From Ascochyta rabiei (Eukaryota > Ascomycota > Dothideomycetes > Pleosporales > Didymellaceae): a stretch of DNA of 64,000 nt. The position numbers were made by a program, and so were the translations under genes. The stretch is taken from the NCBI RefSeq assembly GCF_004011695.2, contig NC_082415.1, positions 1-64,000 on the forward strand, given 5' to 3'. A model generated the notes under the pieces. It saw only the letters and a list, made by a program, of their open reading frames with translations, searched no databases and was not told the DNA's origin. Positions 20,165 through 32,055 of this stretch are shown here, one piece after another (the stretch's first letter is position 1; every line of letters begins with the position of its first letter).

Positions 20165-21385
20165 GTGGGAGGACACCTACAACGACAATACACCTTAACA
20201 GTAACAAACAACAACCGCCGCGCTGAGCAGGAACGCATTAAGAAACACGAAGCTGCCCTAATAGAGCGCAGCCTGGATCTTGGCCTTGTCGCGCCAGACT
20301 AGAGAGCAGGCGACGATGAATGTGGCGCCTACGCGTCTATATCCTCTAAGGACGAGGAGGTTATATTGTGGCTCTTTAAGCAGAAAGCTGTAAGCGGCAA
20401 CAATAAGAAGAAGAAGTTGAACTTCTACGACGCTGTTAAGACGCCTTACCTAAAGGCACGCGAGTTTGTAGCTAAGGCGCGCGCTCTTGGGAGCTCGTCG
20501 TCTTGAGAGCACGCTGCCCACTTCCTCCAGGTCTGGCGAAAGCGCGGAACGCTCTTTAATGGTGGAGTGGCTGCGCGGTACAACGCCCCTTCTTCGCAGC
20601 TGCAGCGTTTGCGTGCAATGTTGGTCGACCCCTTGCGGCAGAGCAGCGCAGATCGAGCGTTCTGCTCTGCGTGGGAGCGGTGCAACGTCTACAACAAGGT
20701 AATAAAGTCAGTGCACATTAAGTACAGGTAGGCGCAGGCGCTCCTAGGCAAGGCGTTGGCCGACAAGCTAGCGCAGATCGAACACAGCGACAAGCTTGTC
20801 AGCAGCGACAAGACAAATTGATTTAGCAAGGGCCTCTGCTGAACGGAGGCTATAGACTCTCTCCTGCAGCTGGTTAACTCCTACCCTAACCCTTCTAAGA
20901 AAGAGCGGGACCTCTTCTGGGCACAGCTTGCTAGAGCATCTAAGTGGTACAGAGTGGCTTAAGGCCTAGGCTGGGGCGCGCTTCTTGTTATGCCGGACGA
21001 TGCTATACTAAAGACTTAGATTAAGCACAAGATCCGCTCCTAGGGCGTGAACGTCTTTATTAAGCTGGTTAGGAAGGAGCGTCTGGATGTCTGTCTCGCA
21101 GCGGAGCAATTCGATGAATGGTTGGGTCTAGAGGGCATCGCGGGAGGCGAGATCAAGGGGAAGAAGACGCTGAGCATTGAGGTCAAGCCTCCAGAGACGA
21201 CTTACGAGGTGGAGGAGATTAAGGACAGCAAAGGCGACAGCGAGGAGGAGGAAGAAGAAGAAGAAGAGGAAGCAGAGGAAGCAGACAGGCGCGTTAAGAT
21301 TGCGCAGTCGCAGGTTCGCTTCAAGAGCGCGCCAGCGGCGTCTCTGCGCCAGACAACGCTGCCTAAGCTGTTTAAAGCTATATAG
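20165..21385 (+). pseudogene. Gene A copy 2: acidic tail and PCNA-box-like end
   Basis: Paralogue of 10312-11871 in one + frame, with several TAG/TGA stops in its first two thirds and a clean 112-codon end (21047-21385). It keeps Trp at both sites where copy 1 has TAG. The C-terminus has a run of about ten Glu, then a basic stretch and QTTLPKLF, which fits the QxxLxx(h)F pattern of PCNA-interacting boxes apart from one aromatic. The protein has no recognised family. It lies head-to-head with helicase copy 3, separated by about 80 bp. The 5' end is probably truncated. Confidence 0.78.
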
Positions 21386-21785
21386 CATAGAACGTTATTG
21401 TATCTAAATTGTAGTTGCTAGTGCTTATTGTATAATGTTATGGTATATAGCTGGTCTTAACGCGTAGGGGGCGCGCGCGCTCGCTTACGCAGGTAGGGAA
21501 GAGGGCTGGCCCACAAATCACCTAACCTTACCTCCCAACCGCAACATCATATTATCTCCTTTTTCTATCCACGCAGTGGTTGGACGGCAATTCTAAAAAG
21601 TGCAAAATGTGCGCAGGGTTCGGTTGCACCTTCTTGCGGGGTCGCATCCAGCCGGCGGCGTGGCGCTGGGGTCTTATTCTATTGTTGAAGCGATAAATGA
21701 ATTAGGGTCGCCCCGCCATACAAACCGAGGGGGCCGCACAGGCCAGAAACAAATGAATTAGGGTCTAATTCGAAAACCACTAGCG
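21386..21785. other. Intergenic boundary segment
   Basis: GC-moderate DNA with a (GC)n run near 21470. No gene. Composition changes abruptly near 21785 into the AT-rich block. Confidence 0.6.
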
Positions 21786-23263
21786 GCCAGGAGAACGAAG
21801 AAATGTTCTTGATTTTGCAAAGAGATACCTTGGTAGATGCAATATAGAGAAAAGAGATTACTTTTACTAGAAAAAAGCTATCTATACTAGATAGATAGCT
21901 AGCTAGTAATATCTTTTCTTAGTTTCTATAGTAATAGTATAGAGCTCCTTCTAGTAAAAGTAGTAGAAATAGCTATAGCTAGTAGTATAAATAGAGAGTA
22001 GCTTAAGAAAAGTACTTTTACTTTTTCTATACTTAATAAAAAGAGGAATACTACTTTTATAGAATAAAAATAAAGAAAATAAATATAGATAAGTTTAGTA
22101 TTCTTTACTTTATACTAAGAAAATCTATAACTAGTAAAAGTAGTTGTACTAAAAGTAGAAGTTACTATAAGTATAAATAGAAAAAGCTAGTTCTAGTGCT
22201 ATACTTTACTATTTTCTCTACTACTATAGTAGCACTACTACTAAGCTAAGTAAAGCTAGTAGTTCTTTTCTATTTATAGTAATGATAAGTTAACTATAGA
22301 GTAAGTAGTACTAGTAAACTAGCTTATAACTATGCTACGTTAACCTTATAGAAAATAACCTAGATAGAAAGAAGATAGAAGCTAGGTAAAGTAACTATCT
22401 ACTAAATTACTTATTTCTACTATAGCTATAGAAACCTACTTAGTAGAAGTAGATAGAGTTTATCTACTAGCTTATAGTATCTCTCTTTTTTCTTTAGTTC
22501 TAACTTCTCTTCTATTCTACTACTTTAAACTTCTACTTACTTTAAGTACGTAGTATTTACTTCTCTCTAAGCTACTAGTACTTAGTAAAGCTTATAGCTA
22601 GCTAGAATAAAGTATATAGCTAGCTAGTATAAAGTACTAGTACATAGAAAAAGCTACTTTATAGAATGATACTACTAAAGAGTAGCTTTTAAATTCTTAT
22701 TTTATCTTCTCTCTAGCTCTTCTCCAGGCTTAGACAGAAGGAATATAAGATATGTTAGTTAAGCTTCCTAAATAGGAAAGTTTGCTTCTAGCTATAGATT
22801 ACTTCTATAATAGTAGAAACTATACTAAAGGGCTTTTATTTCTCTAAATGCTAAAGTTTTATATGCTTTCTAGGCCTAATTTTTGCGTAGAGTCTAAAAA
22901 AAAGAAGGGTTTTAGGTATAAAGAAGAGTAAGAATTATTTTCTAGTATAGTTACTATAAGAAGCTAGCTATACTTCTATAGAGTCTACTTTCTTATAGCT
23001 ATATAAAGAATAAAACCATTATTTTTACTTAGTATACTTTTATAAAGAAGTAAAAGCTACTTTATCTTTCCTTACTACTAGATAGAGATAGATAGGAACT
23101 ACTTTACTTTTTACTTATAAATAAATAAAAGTAAAGACTTTACTTAAGCTTAAAAGTAGTAAGCTAACTACTATTCTTACTAGTAGAATACTAGAAGTAC
23201 TACTACTAGTAGCATAGTATAAAAGATAGAGGGAAGCTTACTTATAGTAATAGATTTTATAAG

Positions 23264-23289
23264 AAAAAAAAAAAAAAAAAAAAAAAAAA
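23264..23289. repeat. Poly-A run of 26
   Basis: Uninterrupted A26 on the + strand in non-coding AT-rich DNA. It could be an old retroelement tail or simple slippage. Confidence 0.9.
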
Positions 23290-23599
23290 CTTCTAGCTTT
23301 ACTAAAAAGAAAGGAAAAGTAGGTTCTTAGTTAGCTTAAGAATAGAGTAACTAGTATAAAGAATAAGTAAAAGAGCTAGCTAAAAGAAAGAACTAGCTAG
23401 AAAGTAGTAAAGTAAGCTTTAAAAAGAAAATACTATATAGTAAGATTAGCTACGCTAGTTTGTTACTAGATAGATAAGAAAAGAAAAGACTATAGAGATA
23501 AAGAGATAAAGCTTCTTACTATACTAAGTATAGAAAGTCTATATAGATAAGTAGTAGAAGAAAAGCGTTTTATAGTTTATTTACTAGTTAAGTTAGCTT

Positions 23600-23680
23600 T
23601 TACTTACTTTCTATTCTTTATTTACTATACTTGGTTTATACTTACTTTCTATTCTTTATTTACTATACTTAGCTTATACT
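23600..23680. repeat. Two-copy direct repeat of about 40 bp
   Basis: TACTTACTTTCTATTCTTTA plus TTTACTATACTT is repeated in tandem with few changes. Confidence 0.75.
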
Positions 23681-24127
23681 TACTAGTTTTATCTCTAAAG
23701 CAAAGAGACATCTCTTATTATAAGTAGAATAGAAAGCTTTTACTCTTACTTTTCTAGTACTATATAAGTAACTTCTTTTTTTACTATATAGAAAGAATTA
23801 TAAGATAGTACTATAAAGTAAAAAAAGAAAGTAGTATTAACTAGTAGAAAAATACTAAGATAAAGAGAGTAGAGATCTAGTAGTAGTAAGGTAGATATGC
23901 TATAGAGTAGCTTTTCTACCTACTTTACTAAAGTTAATAGCTAGTAGCTACTCTTCTTCTGCTTAAAAAGAAGTAGAGTGTATAGATTATAGAGTAGAGT
24001 ATAGAGTATATATTAATAAAGCTAACTACTAGAATAGCATTCCCTTCTAAAGAGAATAGAGAAGATAAAATACATATATATATTTTACTATTTAGAAGCT
24101 ACTATAGTAGAGGGAAAAGTAGAGCTT

Positions 24128-27100
24128 TTAAGTATAGAAGATAGATTTTAAGCTTTCTAAAGTGGTTTCTTCTATACTAGTAGCTAGATTGCTAGATACT
24201 ACGCTAGTAGAACTAGTAGTAGATTTACTCTCTACTTCTTTTATATCTTTTTCTAGGTCTAGTAGTGTAACTTCTAGTAGAATCTTATAAAGGAAAAGAA
24301 CCTTCTTAGTATCTACTTCTACTACCTTACTTAGTAGCTCTACTATTATAAAGTCTTCTTTAGTAGTATAGCTAGTATCTTTTAAATAGTCTTCTTTAAG
24401 CTTAGATAGTGTTTCTAAGCTAGAAATAGGGATATCTCTCTTAATTAGTTCTTGTAGAAATACTATATAGTTAACTATTATATCTCTATATAAGCAAGTA
24501 GCTTTACTCTTAGAGTAGTAGATAAACTTAGGTAAATAGCAATAGTAGCATACTAAGTTAGGTGGTATAATACCTCTATTATTGATAGGTGTTTTTATAA
24601 CTTTAAAGATAGATCTTACTCTATTCTCTAAGCTACTTTTATAGTTAGAGCAATCCTCTAAAGAGTGTGTGCTATAGCTAGTATACTTATATCTAAAGAA
24701 GCAGTTAATACAAAATTTAGTAGTAAAATCTTCTATTTTTTCTATTATTTTAACTTTTAAGGTCTCTACTAGAATAGAGTTGCTAGTTAGGCTTTCTTTA
24801 GCTTTTTCTAGACTTTTACTTCTTTTTAAACAACTATTACACTTAGCTACTTCTAGAGAGCAAGTTAGCTCTTGCTTATCTTCTAGATATTCTTCTAGTA
24901 TTCTTCTATTACAAGTTCTATCTAGTAGAAACTCTATTAACTTGTTATTATCTATTACTTTAAACTCTTCTAACGTAGTTATACTACTAGCGTTAATAGA
25001 AGTCTCTACTAATCTATCTTTTATAGTACTAGGATAAATTAGAAAAGCTTTGCCTTCTTTTAACAATCTAGCTACTCTACCTATACCTTGTATAGTATTA
25101 ATAAAGCTATTATAGATATAGATAAAGAGAATACTCTTAATAAAAGGATAATCTATCCCTACTATTAAAGCGCTAGTAGCTACTATGCTAGTATAAGTAC
25201 TATTATTACTATCTAGAAATAAGCTTAGATTTTTCTCTAGTAGCACTTTTTCTTCTAGATCTATAGTGCTATAGTAGTAAGGTATAGCAAACGCCTTAGC
25301 TACCCTTCTAGCTTCTTCTTTAGTTCTAGTATAGAGAATTATCTTCTCTTTACTTTTTAAAGACTTTACTTCTCCTATTAGAATACTTCTAGCTATCTCT
25401 GTAGGCTTATTACTTTCTATAGGTATGTAGCTTATATTATCTCTAGTAGTAGACTCTTTTATAGTATAGGGCTTATAGATACTAAACTTTAACTCTAATA
25501 GATTAAGTAAGCTACTAGGTAGCGTAGCGCTTATAAATACTAGATTAAACTCTAGATTAAGAATCTTATTAATACTTTCTAGCCTAGGCCTAAAGCTTTC
25601 TTCTAGTAGCAGTAAGTGTGCTTCTTCTAAGAAGATAGTAGTAGATACTCTATCTATCTTAAGACTATACAAGTAGCTTAAAAAGCTAACCTCTAGTAAT
25701 AAATCTATAGATATAAACAGTAGATTTGCTTTTATCTCTTTAGTATCTAGCGTATCTAGATTACTAGCATCTATTAGCATACTATTAAGCTTTAAGCTTC
25801 TAGATCTATTATAAAGGTCTTTTAGTAAGCTTATTCTAGGTACTACTACTATATACTTTCTATTAGAATATAAGTAGCTAGGTAGAAAGAAGAGATTGGA
25901 TTTTCCTCCTCCTGTTTTAGATATATAGGTTAAGAAAGGAGTAGAATCTATTATCTCTTTAATAGCTTCTTCTTGCCTAGGGCTTTTAAAGTCTTCTATT
26001 TCTATATTTATACTTTTATATAGCTCTTTTAAGCTCTCTAGTAGAGTCTTTCTTCTACTACTTATAGCTAAGTTAGTTAAGCTTCTAAGTTTAATATTCT
26101 CTCTAATAATCTTTTCTCTCTCTTCTAGACTTATACTATTACTACTACTAGTTTTAGTAATAATACCTTCTAAATAGTTTAGCTTTTTAAGCTTAGCGCT
26201 TATAGGGCTAGTTAAGTCTATACTAGACTTTCTTTTACTAGGACTACTAGGTAGAATAGGTAAAGTGCTAGTTAGACTAGTCTTTTCTTTTTCTATATCT
26301 CTATTTATAATAGCTTCTATTTTCTTACTATAGCTACTAGAAGGTATTTCTCTAGCAGAAGAGCTTTTAGAAAAGATATCTTCTTCTTCTTCTTCTTCTT
26401 CTTCTTCTTCTTCTTCTTCTTCTTCTTCTTCTTCTTCTTCTTCTTTATTAAAGTCTAAGCTAGGTAGAATACTACTACTAAGACTTATAGTAGTGTTTCT
26501 ATTTAATAGCGCTTCTCTTTCTCTATTAGTAGTAAGATCTTTTATATAGTCAATATTACTACTAAGAATACTAGAGCTAGTTCTAAAAGAAGGCCTAGCT
26601 AGATATAGTTTATCTTCTAGTAGTACCTCTTTACTTTTACTAGAGTTAGCATCTTCTTTTTCTTTACTAGTGCTACTGCTACTATTCTCTTCTATAGTAG
26701 AGGTAACTAGATTCTCTTTATCTCTATTAAGTTCTTCTAGAAGAAGACTATCTTCTATATCTAGACTATAGTTACTACTAGAGTCTTCTTCTAGAATAGC
26801 ATCTTCTTCTATAGCTAAGTTACTATTACTACTAAGATTATCTTCTATAGATCTATTCTCTTTAGTAGTAGAAGCACTAGCGCTAGAGCTACTACTACTT
26901 CTAAAAGTACTAGTAGGTATTCTTTCCCTTATTCTATTATCCTTACTACTTTTACTAGTGCTAGTAGTATAGACTAGAGGCTTTTTTACTTCTTTACTTC
27001 TACTAGAAGCTAGGCTTTTACTCTTATAGTTTTCTACTAGGTTTAGAATAGTACTATACTTATTCTCTTCTTCTACACTCTTTTTCTTACTAGCACTAGT

Positions 27101-30100
27101 AGTAGCTATAGAAGTACTAGGTATATAATTAGCACTAGTAAAGCTATTACTAGAGTCTAAGCTATTGCTTCTACTATTCCTTCTACTATTATTCTTACTA
27201 GTAGAAGTAGCCTCTAGTCTAGTAGTAAAGATAGGATATAGACTAGAAGTACCTTCTTTAGTGCTTTTATTAATCTTATATAAACTTCTTCTATTTCTTA
27301 TCCTATAAACTCTAGTACTATTATCTTCTTCTAAGCTAGCGTTATCTGCTAAGCTACTAGTAGTACTATTACTAGAGATATCTATTATATCTTCTTCTTT
27401 ACTAGGTAGCGTATCTACTCTAGTATAATGCTTCTTATTAATAGGCTTTTTTAGTATAACTACTTTAGGGCTACTAGTAGTAAGAGCCTCTTCTTTTCTA
27501 GAACTAGAGCTAGAGCTAGAGCTAGAACTAGAGCTATTAATTATAAACTTCTTTCTCTTACTTATAGTAGTAGGAGGTCTGCTCTTCTCTCTACTAGAGC
27601 TACTACTAGAGCTACTACTACTACTTTCTCTTCTTATAGTATCTTTACTAGAAGTATTATTATATACTTTATCTAATATATCCTGTGTACTAGTACTATA
27701 GTTAAAGTTATCTTTTAAAGTAGTATGGTTATTAAAGTCTATACTACTATAGCTTACCTCCTCTTCTCTATTACTACTAGAAGAAGGTGCTTTACTAGAG
27801 CTTATAATGTTTATATCTTCTATTAACTCTTCTATACTCTAAGCTTCTTCTCTTCTAATAGGCTTTACGCTAGGTAGAATAGAGTCTTCCAGCCTAGTAG
27901 CTATAGCGTTAAAGACTACTAGCTTCTTATCTATAGTTCTACTACTAAGCTCTAGAAAGTTAAAGATTCTAGTAGTAAAATCTATAGACCTTTGCTCTAG
28001 GCTACTAGTTTTACTAGCTAGGATATTACTATCTCTAGCATAGTTACCTAGTGCTACTTTAGTAGAGTGATTAAACAGTATATCTTCTATATTATTCTCT
28101 TCCTCCTCTTCTTCTAGTATACCTTCTAGATCTATATTTAATCTATTAATAATAATATACTTTATAGCTTGTCTATAAGTAGAGATAGAGAGCTTTATAC
28201 CTAGAAACTCTAGGCTTTTAATACTAAGTAGATTAGAGATATCTTTACTAGTAATAAGCTTATTATTAACTTCTAGTAAATAAGGACTAGCTTTCTTTAT
28301 ATTAAACACCTTAAAGTTTAGGTAGTTATAGAAAGGTATGCCTAAAGTTATATATACTTTTAGTAGGTAGCTAAACTTAGGGCTAAAGAACCTAACTATG
28401 TTATTATCTCTATTAGTAATACTATTAGACTTGCTATAGCTAGTCTCTACTTTTATTAGCTTAGTAATGCTATCTATATATAGGTTTCTAGAGCCTAGCT
28501 CTAGGCTATTAGTATACTTTAGTAACTCTACCTCTGTGCCTCTAATAGGGCAAGCTGCTAGTAGATAGAAAGCTAGACCTAGTAGCTTAATAAACTCTTG
28601 CCTATCTTTTAGATATTTTCTTATATTATAGATATTAAAATCTATACTAGTACTAGTAATGCTATTAATAAAGAACTTAGAGAAGATAGAGCTAGTATCT
28701 TCTAGTCTTTCAATTAGGTAGAAGCTATAGTCTTTTAGGTTATAGTCTCTATTATTAGTAGTATCTTCTAAAGAGCTATAGTTAGGGCTAGTATTTGCTA
28801 TACTATCTTCTAGCTTGTTAAAGTCTAGATCTAAATTACTAGGATTTAGATAGAGAATTCTAGAGAATAGAAACTCTTCTAAGGTATCTTCTATGTAGAT
28901 AAAGAACTTCTTAAGCTTCTTAATATCTACTTCTAGACTATTATCTACTATAAATAGATTACTACTAATATCTCTTATTCTAGGCTTAGTTAGCGTGTTA
29001 GTAGCTATAGCTCTAGTATAAGCTCTTAAAGAGGTTAATTCTTTAAAGCTATTACTAGAGTTAAACGTTAGGTTTCTACTATAGTAGTCTAGAAAGATCT
29101 CCTCTAAGCTAGTAGAATTACTACTAGTGTGTAACTTGTTATATCTACTATTAACTATAGCTATAGAGAATAGCCTAAGAGAATAGATTAGATAAGAGCA
29201 ATCTTGCTCTATGCTAATAGCTGCCTTAGTAACTCTAGTATTTAGATCTATACTTTTAATAGCTAGAAAAGTAATAATAGCACTATTAAAGCTAGGGTAT
29301 TCTTCTAGGTTGTCTTGTGCTAGAGGCGGCTCTAGCAGAGCGTCTACTATAGCTATTAAATACTCTTTGCTTCTAGCAACTAGGGTAGTAAATAGAGTAT
29401 CTAGTATACTATCTTCTAGGTTTTCTTTACTAGCTTCTAGAAAGTCTTTTATATTCTCTACTATAGTAGCTACTAGCTCTTCTACTAGAGAGGGTAGAAT
29501 ACGTTGCTTACTAGTAGTAGACTTATCTCTAGCTCTTTCTCTAATAACTCTATATAGATAGACTATAAATAGACTAAAATACTTATAGTACTTTCTTTTA
29601 ACATCTTTACTAGAGAGTAGACTAAAGTCTTTTAGGTTCTTCTCTTTATTAGTAGCTAGTACCTCTGTTTGTAGCTGCTGCCTAAGCCTTCTATTTAGCT
29701 TCTCTACTAGAGGTTCTATAGAGTATAGAGTCTCTTCTACTAGCCTAAGTAGATTGTATTCTACTCTCTCTTCTATAGTAGTACTCTTCTTTATAGGAAT
29801 AGTAACTAGCTTAAGTAAGCTATTAAGACTCTTATTGTTAAGAAAGAGATAGAACTTAGTTTTACTAATAGTAGAAGGTATCTCTTTATTCTCTAACAAA
29901 GTAAAGCTTAGATTAGCATTGTTAGTAAACGCTTCTAGCTCTTCTTTATAGCTATTAATAAGGCTAGTAGAGTTACTTATAGTAGTAGTAGAAGTAGGCT
30001 CTATAACACTAGTAGTACTACTATTGTCTTTTATAATAAAGTAGTTTATAAGATCTATCTTCTTAAATAAGCTTTGTATTTTAATATTCTCTTTATAAAA

Positions 30101-30520
30101 TCTTCTTTTACTACTACTAAAAGGTATTTCCTTATTCTTTCTATGTTCCTCTAGGTGTAGATAGAGTACTTTTCTATTACTAAATATTCTATTACACTCT
30201 TTAGCTAGGCATAGATAGCCTTCTTCTATAAGAGGTAACTCTTTAAAATAATACTTATAGTTCTCTATAGTAGTAGACTTACTAATAGTAGCTATTTTAT
30301 AGTCTTTAATCTCTTCTAGAAACTTTATAATCAATTTATCTCTTAGCGTAATCTTATGCTTAAAAAAGTGCTTCTTTATAATATCTACTATAGTAGTACT
30401 TTTATAACTATTAATACTACTAAGGCAGCTACTATTAAAGCAGAATAGAAGCTCTAGATCTTTAAACTAAGATAGGTTATAGCCTAGCTCTATAGTAGAA
30501 GTGTAGTTAGAGGTAGACAT
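24128..30520 (-). CDS. AT-block telomere-linked helicase: DUF3505-like, recombinase-like, RecQ; two in-frame TAGs
   Basis: From the ATG at 30520 to the stop at 24128 a single minus frame of 2,131 codons is open except for TAG at 30467-30469 (codon 18) and 27839-27841 (codon 894). Order: two DUF3505-like zinc motifs (residues about 24-40 and 102-126); recombinase-like core with IRGTEVE (about 659), YSK (about 693), STYRQ (about 780) and HSTKVALGNY (H to Y spacing of nine, as in tyrosine recombinases, about 816-825); a Ser/Glu-rich linker with about 22 Glu (about 1360-1380); RecQ motif I TGGGKS (about 1535), II EEAH (about 1632; D changed to E), III SATLP (about 1666), VI QGIGRVAR (about 1815); RecQ zinc-binding Cys set (from about 1869) and two more Cys clusters. 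It has no Trp codon and only two Met. All catalytic helicase motifs are present. Expressed, read-through, spliced or a recent pseudogene cannot be decided here. Confidence 0.82.
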
Positions 30521-31394
30521 AGTAGTATACTTAGCTAGTTATATAGAGCTTTTTTATAGTATTTCCATAGGTATATTAGTAGGCTTCTAGTAGAAGATAT
30601 AGCTAAGGGTAGAAATAGATAATACTTACTCTTATAGCGTTAAGTAATAGATAGAGAAGATAGAGGTTTATAGATAGAATAGTATAGTAGAGAGTAAAGT
30701 AGAGAGTAGAGTAGAGAAAGATAGTAGAGAGAAGAAAGACGTGTTTATATAGATAGCTAGCTCTAGCTATTAGTAAGTCTAATTAGCGTTTTATCGCTAG
30801 AGAATTACCTTTATTCTAAATTTTGCTACTAGTAATTAAGATTTTATTAAAGAGAAATTAGTTAATTCTTAATTATTCTACTAGTAATTAGAAATTTATA
30901 AAAGAAGAATTCATTAATTCTTCATTACTAGTAGAATAATTAAGAATTAATTAAAGAGAAATTTGTTAATTTCTAATTCTTCTACTAGTAATTAGAAATT
31001 AAGAAATAAATAATTTGTTAATTCTTAATTACTAGTACAATAATTAAGGATTAAGTAAAGCAGAATTTGTTAATTCTTAATTATTATACTAGTAATTCAG
31101 AATTAAGTAAAGAAGAATTTGTTAATTCTTAATTATTATACTAGTAATTTAGAATTAAGTAAAGAAGAATATGTTAATTCTTAATTATAGTATAGTAAAT
31201 AGAGAACTACTAGCTAAGACGTAATAGAAAAGAAGATAGTATAAAGGTAGAGAAACTCTCTTACTATTCTATACTACTACTCTACGATCTACTCTCTACA
31301 GTAATAACTACTTATACTAAGGTACTAAGCAAAATACTAAGGTAAGCATTCTATATACTACTATCTTCTAGAAGCTAACTTCTATCTTTTCTAG
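30521..31394. promoter_or_regulatory. Divergent intergenic region
   Basis: The 874 bp lie between the ATGs of two divergent genes, so they must contain both promoters. A 52-bp tandem repeat array fills 30830-31200. No TATA or CAAT assignment can be made in such AT-rich sequence. Confidence 0.55.
30830..31200. repeat. 52-bp tandem array with inverted-repeat core
   Basis: About seven diverged units, the last ones 52 bp apart, each with TTAATTCTTAATTA, then CTAGTAATT, then AGAATTAA. The two arms are partly complementary, so each unit could fold into a hairpin or bind a dimeric protein. The last three units are the best preserved. Confidence 0.8.
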
Positions 31395-32055
31395 ATGTCT
31401 AGCATTAAGAAAAGCTATAAGAATCTTAACTATAGTACTACTATAGCTAGAAGCTTTCTTAAAGAAAATCTTAGCTCTTTAGCTTTAACTTCTACCTATC
31501 TACTAGGCAAGAATGTTTATAATATAAGAGACAAAGCTAGTAATAAGGTAGTAGGCTTTCTAGGCTATCTAGTTAGCTATAGAAAGCTACCTAGCTTAGT
31601 AAACTATATATATAAGAAAGGTATAGTAGCATAATCTTATAGTAGAAGTATCTATGCTAATAGTAGACGCTAGGCTTAGAACTAGGCTATACTAGGTTCT
31701 TTATTATTATAGTAAACTCTTTTAAGAAAGAAGAATACTATATTACCTACTATAATACTAGAGTAGAAGACAAAGTTACTCTAGTTACTAGTAAAGAATT
31801 CTTAGAAGAGTACGTTAGTAATAGACTCTATACTATTCTAGAGCTAGATAATAGGTATGTCTCTATACAGAAATAGTAACTATAGTAGCTAATAAGTCTA
31901 GCCCTTCCTTCTTTAGTAGAGAAACACTAGAGTACCTAGAGAATTTAAGAGAGAAAGAAGAAGAAGAAGAGAAAGAAGAAAGTGCTACTAGTTCTACTAG
32001 CTCTACTAGCTCTACTAGTATAGAAGAAGAAGAAGACCTTTTTATAGACTATTAA
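31395..32055 (+). CDS. Three-exon gene for a 168-aa acidic-tailed protein, unknown function
   Basis: Exons 31395-31620, 31713-31854 and 31917-32055 join in frame into 168 codons ending in TAA. Intron 1 (92 nt) runs GTATAG...TATAG with TGCTAAT as a branch site. Intron 2 (62 nt) has the canonical fungal donor GTATGT, branch GCTAATAAG and acceptor TTTAG. Each intron contains in-frame stops that splicing removes, and no stop lies in the exons. The N-terminal half is basic, with KVVGFLGYLVSYRKLPSLV; the C-terminus has a Glu run, Ser/Thr repeats and EEEEDLFIDY. No family recognised. It is divergent from the AT-block helicase, as gene A copy 2 is from helicase copy 3. Confidence 0.68.

Larger units (their letters stand above)
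21786..24127. other. AT-rich flank downstream of the helicase, no gene seen
   Basis: About 2.3 kb with stops in all frames. Contains a 26-base poly-A run (23264-23289) and a pair of about 40-bp direct repeats (23600-23680). No TE protein could be recognised. Confidence 0.6.

Noticed and set aside
1..21400. MoTeR-like telomeric retrotransposon
   Set aside because: No reverse transcriptase was found near the telomere or between the helicase copies; only helicase/recombinase-like genes and telomere tracts are present.
30830..31200. CRISPR array
   Set aside because: Units are contiguous diverged tandem repeats without unique spacers, and the genome is eukaryotic.
24128..32055. Alternative genetic code (TAG read as Gln) for the AT-rich block
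   Set aside because: TAG and TAA occur at both Gln and Trp positions in neighbouring elements, and paralogues show TGG to TAG; RIP explains this without a code change.
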